NCBI GenBank assembly: GCA_965263305.1
Contig: OZ253666.1
Location: 1,426,001-1,490,000 of the forward strand
Direction: 5' to 3'
Origin: MED-G105 sp965263305
Lineage (GTDB): Bacteria; Pseudomonadota; Alphaproteobacteria; Caulobacterales; Parvularculaceae
Length of the DNA stretch: 64,000 nucleotides
Within the stretch, counting starts at the first letter, position 1, and every line of letters begins with the position of its first letter. Position numbers and translations under genes: made by a program. This document shows, in pieces, positions 1 through 8,637 of this stretch. The notes beneath the pieces are model-generated. The model saw nothing but the letters and a program-made list of their open reading frames with translations, searched no databases and was not told the DNA's origin.

Positions 1-1
1 C

Positions 2-736
2 ACCACCAGTGAAAAAGGCCCTGACGCGCCGCCGCTCGCGAAAATGCCTCAAATGCCCGCCTATCACCTCGTCCAAGGTAACCACGCCGGGGTGACCCTT
101 GTGAATATCGGTGTTGGCCCATCGAATGCGAAAAACATCACCGACCACCTGGCGGTGCTGCGCCCCCATGTGTGGTTGATGATCGGCCATTGTGGCGGCC
201 TACGGCGCACCCAGCGTCTAGGTGATTATGTTCTCGCCCACGCCTATTGGCGCGAAGACAATGTGCTGGATGATTTACTGCCCACCTCCATTCCCCTGCC
301 GACGATCGCCGAAGTACAACTCGCCATGACCCAGGCTGTGCGGGAAGTCACCGGCATTGAGGACAGGGATCTAAAATCCTTCCTGCGCACCGGCACGGTG
401 GTGACCACGGGTGACAGGAACTGGGAATTGCGCTTCCACGAAATTGCGGTGAAGCTAAACCAGTCCCGCGCCATCGCCATCGATATGGAATCGGCGACCA
501 TCGCCGCCAACGGCTATCGCTATCGCGTGCCCTACGGGACTTTACTTTGCGTGTCCGACCGCCCGCTCCATGGGGAGTTAAAACTGCCGGGCATGGCCGA
601 TGCATTTTATCAAGAACGGGTCAGCCAGCACTTGGCCGTCGGCCTACGCGCGGTGGAATTGCTGCGGGAGGAGGCGGAGGCCGGAAAGCTGCATTCGCGC
701 AAACTCAGGAGCTTCGACGAGCCGTTCATGCGGTGA
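2..736 (+). CDS. amn: AMP nucleosidase, C-terminal part (5' end outside window)
   Basis: The enzyme hydrolyses AMP to adenine and ribose 5-phosphate in the cytoplasm (family knowledge). The visible part is the catalytic nucleoside-phosphorylase-fold half, with the conserved stretches MPAYHL, VNIGVGPSNAKNITDHLA, RPHVWLMIGHCGGLR, TGTVVTTGDRNWE and the substrate-binding IDMESATIAANG. The frame is open to the first base of the window, so the Met at 44 is internal and the N-terminal half (about half of a ~480-residue protein) is missing. It ends convergently 22 bases from the DUF3088 gene. No sign of damage. Confidence 0.93.
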   Translation, partial: TTSEKGPDAPPLAKMPQMPAYHLVQGNHAGVTLVNIGVGPSNAKNITDHLAVLRPHVWLMIGHCGGLRRTQRLGDYVLAHAYWREDNVLDDLLPTSIPLPTIAEVQLAMTQAVREVTGIEDRDLKSFLRTGTVVTTGDRNWELRFHEIAVKLNQSRAIAIDMESATIAANGYRYRVPYGTLLCVSDRPLHGELKLPGMADAFYQERVSQHLAVGLRAVELLREEAEAGKLHSRKLRSFDEPFMR

Positions 737-758
737 TCGTTCGCCCTACCGGGAATTG

Positions 759-1109
759 TTAAGACGACCCACGGGGGATCGCGGTCCCAAATCGCGCGGC
801 ATAATAGCGGCCAATGTCACGCGCCCGGTCGAGGTAACGCCGCCCATTGGCCTCTTTAATAAGGGCTTCATCCGTAAGGAAATTCTCCTGCGCCAATACA
901 AGGGTCGGGCAATTCCAATTCCCCTCGCCCAATAGTGAAATGATGCCGGGGCGCGGCTGTGCGATTGGTTGATAGCGCACTTCGAGGCTCTCACGGATCG
1001 CGGGGTAATAATGCAAAAGCCCCCACATCTCCGCGCATTCGGGGCAATATTCCCGGCGATTGTTGTCTTCAAATCCGGGTGGCAGCAGAAAAAGATTATC
1101 ACGTTCCAT
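759..1109 (-). CDS. DUF3088-family protein
   Basis: Small cytoplasmic protein of about 116 residues. The N-terminal MERDNLFLLPPGFED and the CPEC pair (first Cys about residue 25) match the DUF3088 family (recalled, not searched), whose members begin with a similar LFLL-PGF-D motif and a CxxC-like pair resembling a thioredoxin-like fold. The function is unknown. The open frame extends upstream to a TTG at 1145, but the ATG at 1109 puts the family motif at the N-terminus, so I chose it. It is convergent with amn. Confidence 0.72.
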   Translation of the reverse strand: MERDNLFLLPPGFEDNNRREYCPECAEMWGLLHYYPAIRESLEVRYQPIAQPRPGIISLLGEGNWNCPTLVLAQENFLTDEALIKEANGRRYLDRARDIGRYYAARFGTAIPRGSS

Positions 1110-1282
1110 GAAGAACAGAGTGAACCGGATCGCACCGCCCGGCAAGCGTCTGGGCTCGCCTGTACTTTCAGTGAGTGGGCGGGCCGCAAGGCTGGATCAG
1201 CTTTTGCGTTCAACCACAGTTTTGCGTATAAGGCGTTGGGGATATGTAACCTTTGCCCTTGGCATTCAGGAGTTCATCATTA

Positions 1283-1873
1283 ATGCCTCTTCTGCCTTCT
1301 TCCATCGCTTCTTTATCATCGATAATCGGTCGGGTGTTTTTTGGGGTGCTCGCCCTCTCACTCGTCGGCGGCTGCGCCAATATCAGCAAGGCCCTTGGCA
1401 GCGGAAAAAATCCGCCAGACGAATTCGCCATTGCCACCAAAGCCCCCCTCGTGGTGCCGCCTGATTATTCACTGCGCCCGCCAAAGCCAGGCGAGGCGCG
1501 CCCGCAGGAATTGTCATCCTCTGACCGTGCTCAACAAATTTTGCTGGGCGACCGGTCCGCGGCCCCGCCAAGCAATGGCGAACAGGTGATGTTGCAAAAG
1601 ACCGGCGCCTTCGCCGCCGACCCCAACATTCGCGCCGTTTTGGCGGCGGAGACGGGCGGCCGGGCGGAGAAAGATCGGTCCATCGCCAACCAGCTGATTT
1701 TCTGGGACTTCTTGACGGATGGCGGCGTTGACGACAGCCGCGCGCCCCTTCGCGTCGACAACCCGCAAGAATGGCTCGATGCGCGCCAGCGGGCCATCAC
1801 CGCCGTCACCGGCGAGGATGCGAAAGTCGAAATCAAGAAGGGTGAGGCGCTAAAGCTGCCAGGCATCTTCTAG
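1283..1873 (+). CDS. DUF3035 outer-membrane lipoprotein, BamF-like
   Basis: Predicted lipoprotein of 196 residues. A hydrophobic signal peptide ends in the lipobox LVGGC (Cys31), followed by a proline-rich segment with VVPPDYSLRPP and a conserved tail QEWLDAR. The VPPDY/LRPP segment is typical of alphaproteobacterial DUF3035 proteins, which are annotated as the BamF accessory subunit of the outer-membrane beta-barrel assembly machine (established for Caulobacter; assignment here is by motif recall). An in-frame ATG at 1253 exists, but the ATG at 1283 has CAGGAG about 10 bases upstream and leaves a normal signal peptide. A strong terminator follows. Confidence 0.78.
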   Translation: MPLLPSSIASLSSIIGRVFFGVLALSLVGGCANISKALGSGKNPPDEFAIATKAPLVVPPDYSLRPPKPGEARPQELSSSDRAQQILLGDRSAAPPSNGEQVMLQKTGAFAADPNIRAVLAAETGGRAEKDRSIANQLIFWDFLTDGGVDDSRAPLRVDNPQEWLDARQRAITAVTGEDAKVEIKKGEALKLPGIF

Positions 1874-1898
1874 GCATTCACCTAATTACCCAATCGTC

Positions 1899-1930
1899 GC
1901 CCCTTTCGTTTTGAACGAGAGGGGCTTTTT
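1899..1930 (+). terminator. Rho-independent terminator after the BamF-like gene
   Basis: A 12-bp stem (GCCCCTTTCGTT against AACGAGAGGGGC, one G-T wobble) with a TTG loop is followed directly by TTTTT. It lies 25 bases after the stop codon of the DUF3035 gene and before mutL, so it should separate the two transcripts. Confidence 0.9.
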
Positions 1931-2012
1931 CTTGCGCCGACCAATGAGGCTGTCACGCCCCATCATCTCCCGCCCCCCTTTGCGATCAGCGCCGCAAACG
2001 CGATAATGGCCC

Positions 2013-3938
2013 ATGCCGAATCAACCCGCCTCAAACCCCGATCCTTCCGCGCCGCGCATTCATCGCCTGCCGCCCGGCGCCGTCAATCGCATCGCCGCTG
2101 GTGAGGTGATCGAACGCCCTGCCGCGGCGGTGAAAGAGTTGGTTGAAAACAGCATCGACGCCGGGGCGACAACCATCGATGTGGAGATCCGCCAGGGCGG
2201 CAAAGCGCTTTTATGCGTCACCGACGATGGCTGCGGCATGGGGCCAGAAGACCTCGCCCTTGCGGTGGAGCGCCATGCAACATCCAAACTTGCACCGGAC
2301 ACGGATGGCGACATTGATCTTGAACTGATCGAGACCCTCGGCTTTCGCGGTGAAGCCTTGCCCTCCATTGGCGCAGCGGCGCGGCTCGACATCACATCGC
2401 GTGCGAAAGGCGCAGCGGAGGCGTGGACGCTCTCTGTCCATGGCGGAGAGATTTCCGGCCCTCGCCCCGCCGCTTTTGGCGGTCACGGCGCGCGCATCGA
2501 GGTCGCCGATTTGTTCTACGCCACGCCGGCGCGGTTAAAGTTTTTAAAAAGCGATCAGGCGGAATCGACCGCCGTCAGCGACGCCATTAAGCGCCTCGCT
2601 ATGGCCCATCCAGATGTTGCGTTCTCGCTCACCTCCAATGGGCGCAAAACATTCGCCTACCCCGCCCAACCCGCAAATGAGGCCGGCTGGCTCGCGCGGG
2701 TCGGCGCCATTATGGGCCGGGACTTTGAAGACAACGCTTTACCCCTCAATGCGGAACGCGGCGGCGCCCGCCTGACGGGCTTTGCCGGCCTTCCGACCTT
2801 CAATCGCGGCCTGGCCGATAAGCAATTTTTATTTGTGAACGGACGGCCTGTACGCGACAAACTGATTGTTGGCGCCATGCGCGGCGCCTACACCGATTTC
2901 CTGGCGCGCGATCGTCACCCCGTCGTCGCTCTCTTCCTGGAGCTTTCGCCAACGGAGGTCGATGTGAACGTCCACCCCGCCAAAACGGAGGTGCGTTTTC
3001 GCGATGCTGGCGGAATTCGGGGGTTGATTGTCGGCGCCCTGCGCCACGCCTTAGCGGAGGCGGGCCACCGCGCCTCTACCACAGTCGCTGGCGCAGCCCT
3101 CGGCGCGGTAAAACCAGAAGGCTCGTCACACGCCGGCGCCCCGTACCGTGCGCAAGGCGGCGCGATGGGCGTAACGCCCTATAACCCTTTCCGGGCGGCG
3201 CCGAGCGCTCAGGAACAAACTTTCGCCAATTTACACAATAGCGGTTTGCCCGGCGGCGGCCTTCAAGACAAAGACCGCCCCTATGGCGCTTTCGATGGCG
3301 CCGATGCGCCGAGCGCGCGCCATGAGGCGCCACAAGCAGCAATTTCTCCGACACCAGATTACCCCCTTGGCGCAGCGCGGGCGCAGCTTCATGAAACCTA
3401 TATCGTCGCCCAGACAACAGACGGCCTTGTTATCGTTGATCAACATGCCGCCCATGAGCGCCTCGTCTATGAGGACATGAAACGCGCGCTCGCGGACGGA
3501 GGCGTCGTTCGCCAAGGATTGCTTATCCCGGAAATTGTTAATCTGGAGGCGGAGGAGGTGACCCGTCTCGCCGCGCGCGCCGAAGAATTTGCTGAGCTTG
3601 GCCTGATCCTAGAAGCCTTTGGCGACGACGCCGTCATCGTGCGGGAGATCCCTGCTCTTCTGGGCAAAACGGATATCGCTGCGCTCGTCCGTCAGCTTGC
3701 CGATGACCTGGCCGGTATTGGCGAGGGGCTCGCGTTAAAAGAACAACTGGAAGAGGTTTGCGGCTCCATGGCCTGTCGCGGCAGCGTGCGGGCCGGGCGA
3801 CGCCTAACGGGGGAGGAGATGAACGCCCTTCTGCGCCAGATGGAGGCGACCCCCCATTCCGGCCAATGCAATCACGGCCGCCCCACCTATGTGGAGCTAA
3901 AACTTAACGACATTGAACGGCTGTTTGGACGGCGCTGA
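2013..3938 (+). CDS. mutL: DNA mismatch repair protein MutL
   Basis: MutL couples mismatch recognition by MutS to strand excision. The 641-residue product has the GHKL ATPase core: KELVENSIDAGA near residue 42 (motif I), DDGCGM (motif II) and TLGFRGEALPSI (motif III). Then come the transducer domain with FVNGRPV and NVHPAKTEVRF, and a Pro/Ala-rich linker around residues 350-450. The C-terminal dimerisation domain carries the endonuclease metal motif DQHAAHERLVYE and the CRGSVRAG and CNHGRP motifs. It is therefore an endonuclease-type MutL, as in most bacteria without MutH. A GNAT gene starts 2 bases after its stop. Confidence 0.97.
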   Translation: MPNQPASNPDPSAPRIHRLPPGAVNRIAAGEVIERPAAAVKELVENSIDAGATTIDVEIRQGGKALLCVTDDGCGMGPEDLALAVERHATSKLAPDTDGDIDLELIETLGFRGEALPSIGAAARLDITSRAKGAAEAWTLSVHGGEISGPRPAAFGGHGARIEVADLFYATPARLKFLKSDQAESTAVSDAIKRLAMAHPDVAFSLTSNGRKTFAYPAQPANEAGWLARVGAIMGRDFEDNALPLNAERGGARLTGFAGLPTFNRGLADKQFLFVNGRPVRDKLIVGAMRGAYTDFLARDRHPVVALFLELSPTEVDVNVHPAKTEVRFRDAGGIRGLIVGALRHALAEAGHRASTTVAGAALGAVKPEGSSHAGAPYRAQGGAMGVTPYNPFRAAPSAQEQTFANLHNSGLPGGGLQDKDRPYGAFDGADAPSARHEAPQAAISPTPDYPLGAARAQLHETYIVAQTTDGLVIVDQHAAHERLVYEDMKRALADGGVVRQGLLIPEIVNLEAEEVTRLAARAEEFAELGLILEAFGDDAVIVREIPALLGKTDIAALVRQLADDLAGIGEGLALKEQLEEVCGSMACRGSVRAGRRLTGEEMNALLRQMEATPHSGQCNHGRPTYVELKLNDIERLFGRR

Positions 3939-3940
3939 TC

Positions 3941-4513
3941 ATGTCTGGGCTTCCCGAAACCCTTACCTTAAAAACGAACCGCCTAACGTTGCGGCCCTGG
4001 CGCGATAGCGACATCGCGCCCTTCGCCGCGATGTGCGCCGACCCGGATGTCATGCGGTATTTTCCCGCGACGATGAGCGCGGAGGAATGCCAACAATATG
4101 GCGCGGCAGCCAATAATCTCTTCGCCACCCACGGCTATAGTCGCTGGGCCGTCGAAACCGCCGAGGCGCCCTTTATTGGCTTTGTAGGATTACGCCCAAC
4201 CGATTTTGAGAGCCATTTTACGCCGTGCGTTGAAATCGGCTGGCGCCTCGCCAAAACGCATTGGGGCAAGGGATACGCCACCGAAGGCGCCCGCGCCGTT
4301 CTCACCTTTGGGTTCAAATCCCTCGCCCTTGAAGAGATTGTTTCTTTCACACCGCTGATCAACACGCCGTCCATCGCGGTAATGAAGCGCCTCGGCATGA
4401 CATACGATCCACAGGATGACTTCGACATACCAAGCCTGAGCGATCATCCGAGATTGCAGCGTTGCGCTTTATACAGAATGAAAAAGCGGGATTATCGCGA
4501 CGAAATGGCTTAG
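3941..4513 (+). CDS. GNAT-family N-acetyltransferase (RimJ/RimL type)
   Basis: 190-residue protein with the RimJ/RimL-like opening TNRLTLRPWRDSDIAPFA, central beta strands (EIGWRLAKTHWGKGYATEGARAV) carrying the acetyl-CoA pyrophosphate loop variant WGKGYATEG, and the C-terminal NTPSIAVMKRLGM. It should acetylate an amine with acetyl-CoA; the substrate cannot be read from sequence. It begins 2 bases after mutL and is probably cotranscribed with it. Confidence 0.9.
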   Translation: MSGLPETLTLKTNRLTLRPWRDSDIAPFAAMCADPDVMRYFPATMSAEECQQYGAAANNLFATHGYSRWAVETAEAPFIGFVGLRPTDFESHFTPCVEIGWRLAKTHWGKGYATEGARAVLTFGFKSLALEEIVSFTPLINTPSIAVMKRLGMTYDPQDDFDIPSLSDHPRLQRCALYRMKKRDYRDEMA

Positions 4514-4539
4514 GCGCCGCAAACCCCCTCTCGGGCAGG

Positions 4540-4977
4540 TCAAGACAGCGAACTCGCCAAAATGTGCCGGGTGCTGATATGAGAAACGCCGTCGAATTCT
4601 GCGAGCTGATCTCGGAGGTCAGAAAGCTCGATTGCGGTTTCACACTCACAATAGACAAACATGTCGATATCACCAGCTAAACAATAAGCGGCCGCCACGC
4701 CTGGCAGTTGATGTATGGCTGGAACAAGATCCCGCTGCGCCGCCGGGCTTGAAAATTGGAGCGTCATGAACGCCCTGACAGGCTGTAAAACTGTCTTATC
4801 GATTTCGACCGTGTACTTTTTTATGACGCCAGCTTCTTCCAGTTTAAGAATGCGATCGTGCGTGGCGCTGCGTGACAAATCAATGTCACGCGCGAGTGCG
4901 ACGAGGCTCGCGCGCGCATTTTGTTTTAATGCCTTTAACAGCGCCAGATCCTTACTGTCCAAATTGTCCTTGGCCAT
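4540..4977 (-). CDS. Lrp/AsnC-family transcriptional regulator
   Basis: 145 residues. The N-terminal winged helix-turn-helix (LLKALKQNARASLVALARDI ... SATHDRILKLEEAGVIKKY) is followed by an AsnC-type ligand-binding domain (VRAFMTLQF ... VAAAYCLAGDIDMFVYCECE). Family members respond to amino acids and often control a neighbouring transporter. This gene is divergent from a LysE-type exporter across about 118 bases, the classic arrangement in which the regulator controls the exporter (inference). Confidence 0.93.
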   Translation of the reverse strand: MAKDNLDSKDLALLKALKQNARASLVALARDIDLSRSATHDRILKLEEAGVIKKYTVEIDKTVLQPVRAFMTLQFSSPAAQRDLVPAIHQLPGVAAAYCLAGDIDMFVYCECETAIELSDLRDQLAEFDGVSHISTRHILASSLS

Positions 4978-5095
4978 TGGTGACCCTCATTTTGCCGGCG
5001 GCGCCGGATTTTTTCCGGAAGCACCGGCCCATTGATGGTGGTTTTCGCCGCCCGCGCAATCCTATCTTTTTGTAGCAGAAATGGTGGAGCTAAAA
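4978..5095. promoter_or_regulatory. Divergent lrp-like / lysE-like promoter region
   Basis: The only space available for both promoters and any operator of the divergent Lrp regulator and LysE exporter. It contains a small dyad, CCGGA-ttttt-TCCGG, at 5004-5018. No strong match to an Lrp consensus box was seen by eye, so the region is marked from context only. Confidence 0.45.
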
Positions 5096-5713
5096 ATGGA
5101 ACCGAGCACATTTATTCTATTTGTCGTGACAACATTTGTCGTTGTCTTTTCACCCGGCCCCGCGGCCATCGCCATCACGGCCCAGGGGTCGGGAAATGGC
5201 GTATTACGGGCGCAGTACGGCATCTTCGGCATAGCGATTGCGAATGCGATTTATTTTATCCTCTCCGCAACCGGCATTGCGTCAATCATCATTGCGTCCA
5301 ACCTTCTGTTCACCATCATAAAATGGGTTGGGATCGCCTATCTTACCTATCTGGGCGTTTCGGCCATTTTGAGCAAGTCAGGCGGATTACAAGTCAACCA
5401 GGGCAAACGCGCCTCTGCGCGCGCCTTGTTTTTCAACGGCTTCGTCGTGGAGTTTTCTAATCCGAAGGCGCTCCTTTATTTCGCGGCGATCTTACCGCAG
5501 TTCCTGGATGTCACCGCGCCGATTGCGCCGCAGATTTTCATCATGGGGTTGACGACGCTTGTTCTGGATATCACCGTTTATTCGACATACGCCTTCTTGG
5601 GCGCGAGCATTGCTAGACGCGGCGTGAAACCCTGGATCGTCAAGAGTTTGAACACAACGGCGGGTGGGGCGCTTCTTTTCTCGGCATTCAAAATGATGAG
5701 AGTTACGAACTAA
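5096..5713 (+). CDS. LysE/RhtB-family amino-acid exporter
   Basis: Inner-membrane exporter of about 205 residues with roughly six hydrophobic segments. It has the family motif SPGPAAIAITAQG near residue 19 and GIAYLTYLGVSAI in the middle. The family exports amino acids or related metabolites. An upstream in-frame ATG at 5081 exists; the ATG at 5096 has GGTGGAG six bases upstream and gives the family-typical N-terminus MEPSTFILF. It is divergent from the Lrp regulator, with the serine-hydrolase lipoprotein starting 2 bases downstream. Confidence 0.92.
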   Translation: MEPSTFILFVVTTFVVVFSPGPAAIAITAQGSGNGVLRAQYGIFGIAIANAIYFILSATGIASIIIASNLLFTIIKWVGIAYLTYLGVSAILSKSGGLQVNQGKRASARALFFNGFVVEFSNPKALLYFAAILPQFLDVTAPIAPQIFIMGLTTLVLDITVYSTYAFLGASIARRGVKPWIVKSLNTTAGGALLFSAFKMMRVTN

Positions 5714-5715
5714 AA

Positions 5716-6972
5716 ATGAAATTCACTCATTCTTTACACGGAGCAATCATCCTCGTTTTTCTACTCGTTGGCTGTTCGACGCGCCATCATCACGGTTCAC
5801 CGCTTACAATTGATCAAGTGGAACTCCAATCGATGGTCGATGCGACCCATGCGGAGATAGACGGACCTGCGCTTGTCGCCGTCATCGTCATGGGTGATGA
5901 GAGGCTGATCGCGGTATCGGGACATCGCACAATGCGGGGTACATTCGCGGTCACCCCTAATGATCGATGGCATATCGGGTCAATTTCCAAAATGATGACG
6001 TCGGCTCTTGTGGCGCGCCTCGTCGACAAAGGGTTACTCGATTGGGAGATGACAGTCGAAGAGGCGTTTGGTGAAGTTGAGCCGAACATTCACCCTCAAT
6101 ACCGAAGCGCGACCCTAATCGACTTTCTGTCCCACCGTAGCGGGATGAGTTTGGCGAGCGACGAATTTTCAACGCGCATGTCGATGATGACCGCCCGCTA
6201 TTTAGATCAACATGGCGCTAAAGGCCCGACGCCGCCTGGGTTCAAGGATGGTGACTTTGTCGGCGATCCGCGAATTGACCGCCTACATTGGACGCAGGCT
6301 GCCCTACAGGAAGCGCCAGTCGCGCCCTTGGGCGGACCAAAACGGCGCTATGAGAATGGCAATTACGTTGTCGTCGCCTCATGGCTGGAACTTCTGCTGG
6401 ACGTCTCCTTTGAGGAACTGATGAGAACGGCGCTTTTCGCTCCATTAGGAATGGAGAACGCTGGGTTTGGCCCTCCGGGGACCATCGGAGCGATCACCGA
6501 TCCAATCGGACATCAACGCGGCCCAGATGGGAGTATACGGATGTTCCCTCCCGAAGGCCCCTCACGACCAGACAATCCGCCCGTATTGTCGCCCTCGGGG
6601 CGGGTGCATGTCTCACCAACCGATATCGCCCTGTTCATGCAAGATCAAATTGCCGGCGCCCAAGGCCGGCAAGGATTACTCCAGCCGGAAACCTATACAG
6701 TGTTGCATAGCCCGCCCTTCGGCGATGACTATGCGCTGGGATGGATCGTCCGCGACAGCGGTGGGCTAGGCCATGGCGGAACGAACGGCAAATGGCTCGC
6801 TCTTTTGGAAATTAGACCATCCCAAAATATCGGCGTTTTCGTCGCGACGAATTTGGGGCCACCGAAGGAAACGTCCGATGCGCTGAGCACGCTTACAGCG
6901 GATTTGTTTGACCTTGCCACTATTGAAAACAGTTCAGGTCGATTAAATGCGCATTCGTCAAAAGATAGATAA
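5716..6972 (+). CDS. Beta-lactamase-family serine hydrolase, lipoprotein
   Basis: 418 residues. The signal peptide ends in the lipobox LLVGC (Cys20), so the protein should be anchored in an envelope membrane. The penicillin-binding/class C beta-lactamase fold shows the catalytic SISK tetrad (Ser89, Lys92), YENGNY as the Y-x-N motif, and GHGGTNGK as the third (H/K-x-G) motif. Such proteins act as esterases, D-peptidases or amidases; the substrate is unknown and beta-lactam resistance should not be assumed. It starts 2 bases after the LysE exporter and probably shares its transcript. Confidence 0.9.
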   Translation: MKFTHSLHGAIILVFLLVGCSTRHHHGSPLTIDQVELQSMVDATHAEIDGPALVAVIVMGDERLIAVSGHRTMRGTFAVTPNDRWHIGSISKMMTSALVARLVDKGLLDWEMTVEEAFGEVEPNIHPQYRSATLIDFLSHRSGMSLASDEFSTRMSMMTARYLDQHGAKGPTPPGFKDGDFVGDPRIDRLHWTQAALQEAPVAPLGGPKRRYENGNYVVVASWLELLLDVSFEELMRTALFAPLGMENAGFGPPGTIGAITDPIGHQRGPDGSIRMFPPEGPSRPDNPPVLSPSGRVHVSPTDIALFMQDQIAGAQGRQGLLQPETYTVLHSPPFGDDYALGWIVRDSGGLGHGGTNGKWLALLEIRPSQNIGVFVATNLGPPKETSDALSTLTADLFDLATIENSSGRLNAHSSKDR

Positions 6973-7019
6973 AGAGGCGTCCATGCCCATGGTGATACGA
7001 TCATTGATAGATTGAACGC

Positions 7020-7448
7020 CTACCGCAAAACACCCCGGCGGGACAGCCACACCATATAGAGCAGCAATAAGAGCGCTACAATCAGCACAACGATCGAAAA
7101 TACATTCGACCCGCTGGCGGGCGGCGGCGTGCTAATCGTATACGCGACCACCGCCACGGAGCACAGCCATGCCACGGCCATGACAGTCGGGGCGAATTTT
7201 CGACGCATCAATAAAAGAATGGCGCCCAAAAACCCGCCGATGGTGGAGACGCCCCACATCACCATCATCCAGGCAGGCGCATTAAAATAATAATCGAGAA
7301 CATCCTGCGGCTGGCCGGCGAGCATCGGCTCAAAGCGGATCAGGGTCGCGGTGTAGCTGACCGCCCCCATACCGTTGAAAAGAAACAAAAATCCGCCCAC
7401 GACCCACAGATGCCAAGGCGTTGCTGGAGATAGTTGTTGATCGTCCAT
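7020..7448 (-). CDS. Hypothetical four-helix membrane protein
   Basis: 142-residue protein with about four transmembrane segments (WHLWVVGGFLFLFNGMG, WMMVMWGVSTIGGFLGAILLL, an APTVMAVAWLCSVAVVAYTI stretch, and a final VVLIVALLLLLYMVWL). The sequence resembles small membrane proteins annotated as hypothetical in marine alphaproteobacteria; no function is recognised. The frame runs further upstream, but the ATG at 7448 has GGGGGC just before it and directly precedes the hydrophobic part. It is convergent with the serine hydrolase. Confidence 0.8.
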   Translation of the reverse strand: MDDQQLSPATPWHLWVVGGFLFLFNGMGAVSYTATLIRFEPMLAGQPQDVLDYYFNAPAWMMVMWGVSTIGGFLGAILLLMRRKFAPTVMAVAWLCSVAVVAYTISTPPPASGSNVFSIVVLIVALLLLLYMVWLSRRGVLR

Positions 7449-7623
7449 ATTGCCCCCAATTTTGTTCCGATTTAGCACAAAAACACAAATCCAACAATGA
7501 AATGAAGGTCCCGTGCAACGGCTCTTCCTGGGAAATACCCTCTTAACGGTCCTGCGCCTATACTTCCCTAACCGACTAGAAGCGGCGAGATTGGCCGACG
7601 GGCGAGAGGCAGATCGGGAGGGA

Positions 7624-8331
7624 ATGTTGAAAGCACCGTTCAACCTGACGAAAAAGCGGATTGGCGCACTGTTGGCGATTGGGACCGTCGCCTTTTCTGG
7701 CGCGGCGACCGGATTTGACCCATTCTGCCGAACCACGGGCCACTATCAATCCGACGCCGTCATTGAATTTGAGGGCGAACAATACGCCTCAAGCGTTGTC
7801 AGAAAATCGCGTTCTCCGCGGAATTGGACCACGTCGCTGAACAGTAGCGGCTGCAGAGCACCTATTGGCGCCGCGTTCGTTTTCAAGACGGATCGCAACG
7901 AGGCCCTGCTGGTTCATAATCACCTGTGCTGGAAAGCTAGACGTATACTGAAAGAAACGGGCACAGTTGACATTCGAGAGATATGTTCAGACCCCGACGC
8001 AGAGAATTTTTATAAATATGCATCGGGGTATTATTTTCCCAATGCGGAAAACCCAACAACATGGGCGCCGTTCTGGTTTAACCACTTTCCCGACACGGCG
8101 GGCGACCAACGATCCTTGGTTGATGTCAAACTCATCAGTTGGTCGATAAGAAAATCAAAAAAACCGTCCACAGATGACCTGGAGAGGTTAGCGCCAAAAC
8201 TGCTTCATACCGTATTCGGCGGGGCTACGAGCTGGCATGCGAACCCTGAACAAGCACTGCCTTACTACCGTCGGCGCCCGTTCCTAAGAACGCATGAGCC
8301 GATAAGCAGTGAACGTATTGAAATGGAGTAG
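7624..8331 (+). CDS. Hypothetical exported protein
   Basis: Not recognised. About 235 residues: a basic start followed by a hydrophobic segment (IGALLAIGTVAFSGAATG) that looks like a signal peptide or anchor, then a soluble domain. The opening YQSDAVIEFEGEQYASSVV and a later AFVFKTDRNEALLV recall a family of periplasmic proteins with a beta-rich YRLTVEV-like start, but this is weak. The ATG at 7624 is preceded by GGGAGGG; the longer frame from 7513 lacks a site. It is flanked by other hypothetical envelope genes. Confidence 0.62.
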   Translation: MLKAPFNLTKKRIGALLAIGTVAFSGAATGFDPFCRTTGHYQSDAVIEFEGEQYASSVVRKSRSPRNWTTSLNSSGCRAPIGAAFVFKTDRNEALLVHNHLCWKARRILKETGTVDIREICSDPDAENFYKYASGYYFPNAENPTTWAPFWFNHFPDTAGDQRSLVDVKLISWSIRKSKKPSTDDLERLAPKLLHTVFGGATSWHANPEQALPYYRRRPFLRTHEPISSERIEME

Positions 8332-8637
8332 ATAAAATCCAGGAGCGCCGTGGGAGGAACCTCTAGGATAATCCGCCCCCAGGGCCCCAAGGGCGAAGCA
8401 TTTGTCGCCTGATTTCCCGTCCACGCCACCATCCGCGTCACCATCGACACCACCATCCATACCGGGCAAAAATCGCGCCTCCGCTTTGGCGCGCCCCGGC
8501 CATCGCAACTTAACATTGTAAAACGCGCGCCGCCTGTTTTAGTGAGCATCCACTCAAATTTTTTCTCTGTACATTTTTTTGCGCCGGTCTAAATTGATCA
8601 CGGGGCAGCGTATTAGTTGATTTGGGGTCACGCCGAC
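8332..8637. other. Intergenic region with no supported gene
   Basis: About 300 bases between the exported hypothetical protein and the hydrolase-propeller gene. Open frames on the minus strand exist but lack ribosome sites and family features; one encodes a Gly/Asp-rich low-complexity stretch. A locally AT-rich tract near 8552-8600 (runs of T) is the likely promoter area for the downstream gene. Confidence 0.4.

Noticed and set aside
746..1213. Minus-strand frame of 155 residues over the DUF3088 gene
   Set aside because: The DUF3088 motif is in a different frame; this one shows no family pattern.
5716..6972. Beta-lactam resistance gene
   Set aside because: The fold and motifs are those of a broad serine-hydrolase family; lipoprotein anchoring and sequence do not show true beta-lactamase specificity.
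8284..8549. Minus-strand frames encoding Gly/Asp-rich or Arg-rich peptides before the propeller gene
   Set aside because: No ribosome site, no family match, low complexity; likely chance open frames in GC-rich DNA.
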